A stretch of 64,000 nt of DNA from Planctomycetota bacterium (GTDB lineage Bacteria; Planctomycetota; Planctomycetia; Pirellulales; UBA7805). The notes under the pieces were generated by a model. It was given only the letters and a program-made list of their open reading frames with translations. It was not told where the DNA came from and did no database searches. A program made the translations under genes and the position numbers. Within the stretch, counting starts at the first letter, position 1. Each line of letters starts with the position of its first letter. Where the stretch lies: the NCBI GenBank assembly GCA_021413705.1, contig JAIOPX010000033.1, positions 1 to 64,000 of the forward strand, read 5' to 3'. Positions 56,988 through 64,000 of the stretch are shown here, one piece after another.

Positions 56988-58994
56988 ATGTGTGGAATTG
57001 CGGGATCTGTCTGGACTGCGGGAACCGAGCCGCTTGAGCGGGGCGTGCTCGACCGCATGACGGACGTTCTGAGCCACCGTGGGCCTGACGGTCGAGGGAC
57101 GCACTATGAATTGGCCTCCGATGGTAGCGGCACGGGATTAGGTCATCGCCGTCTCTCCATTATCGACTTGGCCGGCGGCGGACAACCACTGGCCAATGAA
57201 GACAATACCATTTGGATCACTTACAACGGCGAAGTTTATAACTATCGCGAACTGCGTGAAGATTTGCTGGGGCGCGGGCATATCTTTCGCACCGATTCCG
57301 ATACTGAAGTGCTGGTCCATCTCTACGAAGAGTATGGTGTCGAGTGTTTGCAACATATGCGAGGGATGTTCGCCTTTGCCATCTGGGATGGCCCGCGCCG
57401 TCAACTGCTCCTCGCCCGTGACCGGCTCGGTAAGAAGCCGGTGGTCTATTGCGAACAGCCAGGGCGATTGCTGTTTGCCAGCGAGATCAAGTCGCTGCTG
57501 CTTGCCCCAGGTGTGGCCCGCGTCCTGGATCCAGTCGCGCTCGACGAGTATCTGACGTACAACTACGTGCCGCATCCCCGCACTATGTTTGCAGGCATTC
57601 GCAAGCTCCCCCCTGCGCACTATGCTCTTTACCGCGATGGGCGACTGACGATTGCTCCCTATTGGACTCCCGATTTCCATCAGCAAGCGACTCAACCACG
57701 CGAGGAACTGTGTCGGCGACTTGCGGAGCGGCTCGATGAATCGGTGAAGCTGCGGCTGCGAAGTGATGTGCCCTTAGGGGCATTTCTGTCTGGCGGAATC
57801 GATTCGACGGCTATCGTCGGTCTGATGCAGCGGAACATGACTCGTCCGGTCCAGACTTATACGATCGGCTTTCCGGTCAGTGGATTCGATGAAACGCCCT
57901 TCGCCCAGATCGCCGCCGACCACTTGAAGACAGATCATCATGTGTTTCATGTGCAGCCGGCCAGCGTGGGTATTTTGCCGATTCTGACCTGGCACTTCGA
58001 TGAACCGTTCGCCGACAGTTCGGCCATACCCACTTACTTCCTTTCGCAGGTGACGGCTCAGCACGTCAAAGTGGCGTTGACTGGGGACGGCGGTGACGAA
58101 CTATTCGCGGGCTATCCCCGCTATCAGACGTACCACAATGTAGCTCGGTTTGACAGCTTGCCCGGTTTTCTGCGAAGTATGATTGCTAACCCGCTCTGGC
58201 GGCATATTTCTCACCACCAACGCGAGAGTTCATTCACGTCCAAGCTGCGCTTTCGCATGGAACTGCTTCGCGAGCCAGCCGATCGTCGCTATCTCGCCTG
58301 GGTATCCGGCTTTCATCCCCAGCAGCGCGAAGCTTTGTATTCAAACTCATTGCGCATGTCCCTGCGAGGCGCACAGCCGGAGCAATTCCTCATAAACGCA
58401 ATGGCTCGCGCCGAGGGCCGAGATGCTGGCAGTCGAGCTCGAATTACCGATCTTCTCACGTATCTGCCGGGTGACCTCCTGACCAAAGTAGACATCACCA
58501 GCATGGCCCATGGGCTGGAATGCCGCTGCCCGTTCTTGGATCATCATGTTGTTGAGTTAGCCATGTCCATCGGCTTCGCCGACCTCAATCGGGGCGCCGG
58601 CGCCAAACCGATGTTGACCGATGCACTCCCAACCATCATCCCGCCAGCAATTCGAACCAGGCCGAAGATGGGATTCCGAATTCCCCTCGATACATGGTTT
58701 CGCGGCGAACTCAAGGCCTATGCCCATGATATGCTGTTGAGCCCACAAGCTCTTCAGCGCGGGTATTTTGAGCGAGCAGGACTTCAGCGGTTGCTGGAGG
58801 AGCACGGCAGTGGCCGGTGGAATCACGGTGATCGGATCTGGAGTCTGTTGTGTCTTGAAATGTGGAATCGAACTTTCATCGACCCCAGCGAGCCACCGAC
58901 GCAATCATCTGGAGCCATATCAAGCATAGCGGCCTTGGAACACTCGCCACGGAACGCCACCCCGCTTGCCACCGAAAGGATGGTGGCGGAATGA
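56988..58994 (+). CDS. asnB: Asparagine synthase (glutamine-hydrolysing), exosortase-A-associated amidotransferase type
   Basis: 668 aa; MCGIAGSVW (Cys2 nucleophile), SHRGPDGRGTHYE, GAFLSGGIDSTAIVGLM, ALTGDGGDELFAGYPRYQ. Confidence 0.93.
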   Translation: MCGIAGSVWTAGTEPLERGVLDRMTDVLSHRGPDGRGTHYELASDGSGTGLGHRRLSIIDLAGGGQPLANEDNTIWITYNGEVYNYRELREDLLGRGHIFRTDSDTEVLVHLYEEYGVECLQHMRGMFAFAIWDGPRRQLLLARDRLGKKPVVYCEQPGRLLFASEIKSLLLAPGVARVLDPVALDEYLTYNYVPHPRTMFAGIRKLPPAHYALYRDGRLTIAPYWTPDFHQQATQPREELCRRLAERLDESVKLRLRSDVPLGAFLSGGIDSTAIVGLMQRNMTRPVQTYTIGFPVSGFDETPFAQIAADHLKTDHHVFHVQPASVGILPILTWHFDEPFADSSAIPTYFLSQVTAQHVKVALTGDGGDELFAGYPRYQTYHNVARFDSLPGFLRSMIANPLWRHISHHQRESSFTSKLRFRMELLREPADRRYLAWVSGFHPQQREALYSNSLRMSLRGAQPEQFLINAMARAEGRDAGSRARITDLLTYLPGDLLTKVDITSMAHGLECRCPFLDHHVVELAMSIGFADLNRGAGAKPMLTDALPTIIPPAIRTRPKMGFRIPLDTWFRGELKAYAHDMLLSPQALQRGYFERAGLQRLLEEHGSGRWNHGDRIWSLLCLEMWNRTFIDPSEPPTQSSGAISSIAALEHSPRNATPLATERMVAE

Positions 58995-60061
58995 AGGCAA
59001 TCGACGCGCCCCCTTCGACTCATGTGGTATTACGAGAGCCCGAGGAGATTGCCGGCTGCATTGAAACCTGGGAGGCGGGCCTGGCACCAAGCGGCCGCAG
59101 AGTGCTTAGCCACGACAGCCGTTGGTTGCTCGTGCTGCGTGACGGCCTGGGGCACGTTCCGTACGCAGTTGAGGCTGTCCGCGACGGAAGAGTCGTGGGT
59201 TTGTTGCCGTTGTGTTATTTGAGAAGCCGCCTCTTTGGAAGGTTTTTGGTGGGATTGCCGTATCTGAACTATGGCGGCGTCGAGGCCGAGGATGCGGATG
59301 TAGCCAAAATGTTGGTTGATCAGGCCGTCGAATTGGCCGATCGTCTAAATGTCAGGTATCTCGAACTACGACACGAGTGCGAAGTTGAGCACGTATCGCT
59401 CCCGGAAAAGCGAACCAGCAAGGTACACATGCGGCTGGCTTTGCCACGGCATCAGGATGAACTTTGGAAAGGGCTTAGCCCCAAAGTTCGCAACCTGATT
59501 CGCAAAGGGGAGCAAAACGAACTGCAAATTACCTGGGGGAATACCGATTTGCTTGCGGAGTTTTTCGCCGTCTTCAGCCACAATATGCGAGACTTGGGGA
59601 CGCCTACGTTTGGGCGAAACTTGTTTCAAAACATCTTATTTTACTTTCCGAACGCGGCTGAATTATGTGTCGTGCGAAAGGGCGGTCGCCCTGTGGCCGC
59701 GGCGCTGCTTCTTCATGGCCGTGGTACGACTGAAGTCCCCAGCGCCAGTTCGCTACGGGCTTTTCAGGCGACCAACGCCAATATGCTCATGTACTGGCAT
59801 CTGCTCAGCCGGGCCATAGAGCGTGGACAGACGACGTTCGATTTCGGCCGCAGCAGTGCGGAGAGCGGAACCTATCGATTTAAGAAACAATGGGGCGCCG
59901 AGCCCCATCCGGCCGTTTGGCAGTATTACGTGCGTCAAGGCAGCATCGGCGATCTGAGGCCGGAAAATCGCAAGTATCGCCTCATGATCCGCCTCTGGCA
60001 GCGACTGCCGCTGGGCGTTTCGCGGTGGTTAGGGCCCAAGATTGTACGCGGGATACCATGA
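58991..60061 (+). CDS. FemAB-like (PEP-CTERM system-associated) GNAT protein
   Basis: MKAIDAPPSTHVVLREPEEIAGCIETWE..., VRNLIRKGEQNELQITWG, AALLLHGRGTTEVPSASSLRAFQATNANMLMYWHLLSRAIERGQTTFDFGRSSAESGTYRFKKQWGAEPHP; start moved to ATG 58991. Confidence 0.87.
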   Translation: MKAIDAPPSTHVVLREPEEIAGCIETWEAGLAPSGRRVLSHDSRWLLVLRDGLGHVPYAVEAVRDGRVVGLLPLCYLRSRLFGRFLVGLPYLNYGGVEAEDADVAKMLVDQAVELADRLNVRYLELRHECEVEHVSLPEKRTSKVHMRLALPRHQDELWKGLSPKVRNLIRKGEQNELQITWGNTDLLAEFFAVFSHNMRDLGTPTFGRNLFQNILFYFPNAAELCVVRKGGRPVAAALLLHGRGTTEVPSASSLRAFQATNANMLMYWHLLSRAIERGQTTFDFGRSSAESGTYRFKKQWGAEPHPAVWQYYVRQGSIGDLRPENRKYRLMIRLWQRLPLGVSRWLGPKIVRGIP

Positions 60062-60747
60062 TTCAAACGCTTCCCACAGAATCAAAAGTATCAGAACTTA
60101 AGGTGCGTCCCCGCGCGCTGCTGGTCGATCTCGATGGCACGCTCTACCCGGCGCTGCCAGTGCGCTTGGCGATGGCCGCGGAACTACTGTTGGGGAATTG
60201 GTCGAAGATCGTAGTATTGAAAACCTTTCGCCAAGAGCACGAACGTGTGCGGAACGAACCTGGCGAGGACAACCCCTATCACACACAACTTAGGAGGACG
60301 GCCCAGCGATTGAACCAACCGCTCGCCAGTGTCGAAGCGGTAGTCTTGGAGTGGATGCAACGCCGCCCGGGGAAGTGGTTGAGGTACTTTCGCCGACATC
60401 AACTGCTTCGTACCATTCGCGGATTTCGTCGAGAAGGAGGACGCACAGCCTTGGTGAGTGACTATCCTGCCGCTGCGAAGCTTGCGGCCCTCGACGCCGC
60501 CGAGTGCTTCGACGTGGTGGTTGCCAGCGGTGAGTGGCCGTCATTAACTCGGCTCAAACCATCGCCGCAGGGATATCTAGCCGCTGCCGAGCAGCTTCAT
60601 GTCCCGCCAGCCGAGTGTCTGGTGATCGGAGACCGCGACGACACCGATGGCGCGGCGGCGCGCAGTGCTGGAATGCAGTTCATGAAGATCGCATTCGGTC
60701 GGAAAGTGCGATTGCCCGTTGCCTCTCCCCAAATTTCTGCGACCTGA
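60058..60747 (+). CDS. HAD-superfamily hydrolase
   Basis: ALLVDLDGTLYPALPVRLAM (DxDGT), TALVSDYPA, RLKPSPQGYLAAAEQLHVPPAECLVIGDRDDTDGAAARSAGM; ATGA overlap with upstream gene. Confidence 0.9.
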   Translation: MIQTLPTESKVSELKVRPRALLVDLDGTLYPALPVRLAMAAELLLGNWSKIVVLKTFRQEHERVRNEPGEDNPYHTQLRRTAQRLNQPLASVEAVVLEWMQRRPGKWLRYFRRHQLLRTIRGFRREGGRTALVSDYPAAAKLAALDAAECFDVVVASGEWPSLTRLKPSPQGYLAAAEQLHVPPAECLVIGDRDDTDGAAARSAGMQFMKIAFGRKVRLPVASPQISAT

Positions 60748-60766
60748 AAGGATGTAACAAGAGTCC

Positions 60767-62722
60767 ATGCCCGGCATCTGTTTGAGAGTATCCGCCCGTC
60801 CCTCCTCGACGATCGAGTCCGATCTGTCGGCAATGCTCGCCTCAATGTGTCATCACGAAGGCTATTCTGTCGAGCGGTGGGTGGATGAATCACGATGCGT
60901 GGCCTTGGGCCGCGTCTCTCTGGGCTTCGTCGATACCGCGGCCCAGCCCGTCGCCAGTTCCGATCGCCAGCATACCGCTGTCCTGGCCGGCGAACTCTAT
61001 GATGTTGAAGCGATTTGCAGCCGACTGAATCGGAGCTCGGAGGCCCGCGGCGTCAGCCATGCGGAGCTACTGCTCGACGGTTACCTGCGGTTTGGTCAGG
61101 ACTTTCTCCGCGAACTCAACGGTATGTTCGTGGCCGCCATTTGGAGCGCCGAACGCCAATCGCTGACGATGATCAGCGACCGTTTCGGCATGAAACCGTT
61201 GTATTATGTCAATCGCCCGGGAAGATTGACTGCGGCGGCTGAGATCAAGGCGTTGCTATTGGATCAAGACGTGCCGCGCGGGGAAGATCTCAATGGCATG
61301 GCCCAATTCTTTTCCTTCGGCCACCTCTATGGCGACAGCACGATGCGAGAATCGGTGCGGGTGTTGCCCCCCGCCTCGATCCTGACCTACGACGCGCGCG
61401 AGGATCGGATTGCGATCCAAAGATATTGGGCACTTCCGACCGAGCAATCGGGTCGATATGCCAGTGCTTCGGAAGGCGAGACACTGTTGACCGAAATCGA
61501 CGAAGCCTTCGTCCAGGCCGTCAACCGAACGACGGCCGGCACATCACACTTAGGGGTTGCCCTCTCCGGCGGACTCGACGCCCGGTCCCTCTTGGCAGTG
61601 ATCGATTGCCAACATACGCCGCTGAAAACCATCAGCATGGGTGTACCGGGTAGCTTGGACCATCGTAGCGCCGCTCAGGCCGCCGCTCTCTGTGGTTGCC
61701 AGCACTATGAGTACAAGCTCGATGGCAGCGTGTGCGACAACGACACCTATCGTCAGAACTTGCAACGAGTCGTCCATCTCAGCGACGGGCAGTATCTGGA
61801 CCAGGCCATCGTGATGCCGATGCTGCCGACGATTCAGTCGCTCGGAATGCAAGTCATGCTCCGCGGCCATGCGGGCGAGCTGATGCACATGAACAAGGCC
61901 TACAATTTTTCGCTCGACGCGGCGGCCTGGGAAATCCGTGACGAAGCGGGACTGGAGGCATGGTTGATGAGCCGCCTGTCCGGGTGGATGCTCGACAACG
62001 TGCCGGAGCCGCTCTTGTGTCGCGCGACTCCCACCGAGATCCGTGAGCTGGCACAGAACACGCTGCGCAGCTGTCTGGCCGAATCGGCGGGCGTGGATCC
62101 GCTTCTGCATCGTATCTGGCACCTTTTCATTCGTCAGCGTTTGGCCCGAGAGACATCGGTTTCATTGGCCATGATCAATTCCGTGGCGGAGACTCGCGTG
62201 CCAATTCTCGACGCCAAGCTGATCGAACTCCTTCTCTTGGCACCGCCGCAATTGAAGGTCGGCGAGACCATTCAGACATTCATCCTTCGCAGACACCGGC
62301 CCAAACTGTTGGGCGTCATCAATGCCAACACAGGGGCACCCATGGGCTCGTCAGCGCTGCGGCAACGCTTGGCCACTTTGCAGATGAAGGTTCTGGGCAA
62401 GCTCGGCGTAGCGGGCTATCAACCGTATGAGCGGTTGGGTTTGTGGCTGCGGCAGGAATTACGTCCCATGGTGAGCGATATCCTGCTGGACGATCGTTGC
62501 CTTAGCCGCGGAGTCTTCGTACCCGACACGGTTCGCACGGTCGTACGCCGTCACTGGAATAACGAAGCCAATCACACCTATTTGCTGATGGCCATGATCA
62601 TTTATGAAATGGGGCAGCGCGAGTTTACGGACGGAGAAATGCCAGCGGAACTTGCGAAACCGAGCGGCCCCGCCGTCCCTGCCCACCCCACCCCTGTTGT
62701 ATCCCGCGGCATAACAACGTGA
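60767..62722 (+). CDS. Asparagine-synthase-like protein lacking Cys2
   Basis: 651 aa; MPGICLRVS instead of MCGI, ELNGMFVAAIWSAERQSLTMISDRFGMKPLYY, LGVALSGGLDARSLLAV (altered SGGxDS). Confidence 0.85.
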   Translation: MPGICLRVSARPSSTIESDLSAMLASMCHHEGYSVERWVDESRCVALGRVSLGFVDTAAQPVASSDRQHTAVLAGELYDVEAICSRLNRSSEARGVSHAELLLDGYLRFGQDFLRELNGMFVAAIWSAERQSLTMISDRFGMKPLYYVNRPGRLTAAAEIKALLLDQDVPRGEDLNGMAQFFSFGHLYGDSTMRESVRVLPPASILTYDAREDRIAIQRYWALPTEQSGRYASASEGETLLTEIDEAFVQAVNRTTAGTSHLGVALSGGLDARSLLAVIDCQHTPLKTISMGVPGSLDHRSAAQAAALCGCQHYEYKLDGSVCDNDTYRQNLQRVVHLSDGQYLDQAIVMPMLPTIQSLGMQVMLRGHAGELMHMNKAYNFSLDAAAWEIRDEAGLEAWLMSRLSGWMLDNVPEPLLCRATPTEIRELAQNTLRSCLAESAGVDPLLHRIWHLFIRQRLARETSVSLAMINSVAETRVPILDAKLIELLLLAPPQLKVGETIQTFILRRHRPKLLGVINANTGAPMGSSALRQRLATLQMKVLGKLGVAGYQPYERLGLWLRQELRPMVSDILLDDRCLSRGVFVPDTVRTVVRRHWNNEANHTYLLMAMIIYEMGQREFTDGEMPAELAKPSGPAVPAHPTPVVSRGITT

Positions 62723-63774
62723 GTCTCCCCAGCCAGGATCTTTCATTGCCGACACCCAGCGGCGCAACCGTCGAACCGGCTGCGTCGCCCCCCAGCCCCC
62801 CCTCGCGATCGTTCACTGCGATTGCCAGGGATCATATCGCCATCGCCCGGCCCGACTATTGGTTCAAGAACGGGTTCATGGTGATCGGCATCCTGCTGGG
62901 CTCGTTCTACCATCCCGTGGTACTGCCCAGCTTGGGGTGCGTGGTGATTGCCGTAGTGGCCGTGTGTTTGATTGCATCAAGCAATTATGTGATCAACGAG
63001 TATCTCGACGCTTCGATGGATCGCAGCCACCCCAAAAAGCGGGATCGGCCTGTTGCGGCGGGGCGCATTTCGCTGACGGCGGTGCTTCTGCAGTGGCTGT
63101 TGCTGGCAACGATCGGCTTGAGTCTGGCCTGGTTGATCAACATTCCCTACTTTGTCACCGGCATGTTGCTGCTGATGATGGGTCTGATCTACAACGTCCC
63201 GCCGGTGCGAACCAAGGAAATACCCTACCTCGACGTGTTGACCGAATCGGTGAACAATCCCTTGCGGCTGGCGCTGGGGTGGTTCGTCGTCAATAGTCAG
63301 TCGCTGCCGCCGCTGACGTTGATTGTTTCCTTCTGGATGATGGGCGCCTTCTTCATGGCCACCAAGCGTTTGGCGGAATATCGCTACCTCAACGATTCCG
63401 TGCAGGCCGCGGCCTACCGTCGTTCCTTTGCCTACTACAACGAAACGCGCCTCTTGGTGAGCATGTTCTTCTACGCCACCTTGGCCGCGCTGATGCTCGG
63501 AATGTTCATCATCCGTTACCGCCTGGAATTGATTCTCAGCACACCGTTGGTGGCCGGCCTGTTCACCTGGTACCTCGCCCTGGGCTTGAAGGAAGACAGC
63601 TCGGCCCAGCAGCCCGAAAAGCTCTATCGCGAGTCCGGTTTGATGCTGTATCTGTTCTTGTGCGTCGCCGTCTTCCTGGTGCTGATGTTTGTGGACATAC
63701 CCGCTCTCTACAGGATCTTCAACGTGGAACCCTCCGAGTTGCCCCCACTGTGGAAGTTCAGCCTTGGCCATTGA
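62719..63774 (+). CDS. UbiA-family prenyltransferase, decaprenyl-phosphate phosphoribosyltransferase-like
   Basis: 351 aa; RPDYWFKNGFMVIGILLGSF, NYVINEYLDASMDRSHPKKRDRPVAAG (NDxxDxxxDxxHPxKRxRPIA-type motif); GTGA overlap with upstream gene. Confidence 0.87.
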   Translation: MSLPSQDLSLPTPSGATVEPAASPPSPPSRSFTAIARDHIAIARPDYWFKNGFMVIGILLGSFYHPVVLPSLGCVVIAVVAVCLIASSNYVINEYLDASMDRSHPKKRDRPVAAGRISLTAVLLQWLLLATIGLSLAWLINIPYFVTGMLLLMMGLIYNVPPVRTKEIPYLDVLTESVNNPLRLALGWFVVNSQSLPPLTLIVSFWMMGAFFMATKRLAEYRYLNDSVQAAAYRRSFAYYNETRLLVSMFFYATLAALMLGMFIIRYRLELILSTPLVAGLFTWYLALGLKEDSSAQQPEKLYRESGLMLYLFLCVAVFLVLMFVDIPALYRIFNVEPSELPPLWKFSLGH

Positions 63775-63821
63775 ACAGAAGCGTCCGCTCTAGCCGGGCC
63801 TTCTTGCATGACGCTTGTTGC

Positions 63822-64000
63822 ATGACGACCAGCACCATCAACACGGCCGAAACACTCAACTCGGACCTGACAGAGACTGCCGCCAGACGCTGGCTGACCC
63901 TGGTCTTGGCAGTTGCCCTGGGCGTTCGATTGCTGGTTGCCTTGGGGCTCGGCCAATGCCCGCCTCATATCTTTGACGAGAAGAGCTACGACGAGATCGC
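63822..64000 (+). CDS. Membrane glycosyltransferase (GT39-like), N-terminal part, truncated by window edge
   Basis: MTTSTINTAETLNSDLTETAARRWLTLVLAVALGVRLLVALGLGQCPPHIFDEKSYDEI; TM followed by acidic loop. Not in the ORF track. Confidence 0.6.
   Translation, partial: MTTSTINTAETLNSDLTETAARRWLTLVLAVALGVRLLVALGLGQCPPHIFDEKSYDEI

Noticed and set aside
1-64000. CRISPR arrays, rRNA, tRNA, prophage or IS transposase genes
   Set aside because: No regularly spaced direct repeats, no recognisable rRNA/tRNA sequence and no transposase, integrase or phage structural ORFs seen. A tRNA scan could not be run.

Overview
The window looks like a high-GC planctomycete (Pirellulales-like) chromosome. The main lineage evidence is a paired DUF1549/DUF1553 cytochrome and DUF1501 protein, plus a DUF1559 protein. 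No database search was run, so all family calls come from recognised motifs in the translated ORFs. Left part (1-25.6 kb), mostly housekeeping: an acyl-CoA ligase cut by the window edge, fadA/fadB-like beta-oxidation genes, a hicB-hicA toxin-antitoxin pair, an HtrA/Do protease with a very strong terminator, cdsA, a large unknown protein split by an apparent frameshift, a DUF1559 protein, cstA with an extra loop, a histidine kinase, sucA-sucB, and the DUF1549/DUF1501 pair. Right part (25.6-64 kb): a large exopolysaccharide locus of the exosortase-A-associated type. It holds rmlA/rmlB, an EpsI-like protein, a GMC oxidoreductase, a NusG/RfaH-like regulator, a sugar-phosphate transferase, a DUF3473 polysaccharide deacetylase, a TIGR03087-type glycosyltransferase, an O-antigen-ligase-like protein, Wzm/Wzt, many glycosyltransferases, two asparagine-synthase-like proteins, a FemAB-like protein, and HAD and UbiA proteins. 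No exosortase gene is visible. Points of most interest: a degenerate PEP-CTERM motif (VPKPSTIALVFAGSFGLAL) beside epsI; a REP-like pair of inverted palindromes with compensatory stem changes upstream of cdsA; a four-copy, alternately oriented CATGCCCACG array downstream of cdsA; an unlisted small lipoprotein candidate upstream of the NusG-like gene; a glycosyltransferase broken by an internal deletion/frameshift; an asparagine-synthase homologue lacking the catalytic Cys2; and a frameshift-split large unknown protein.
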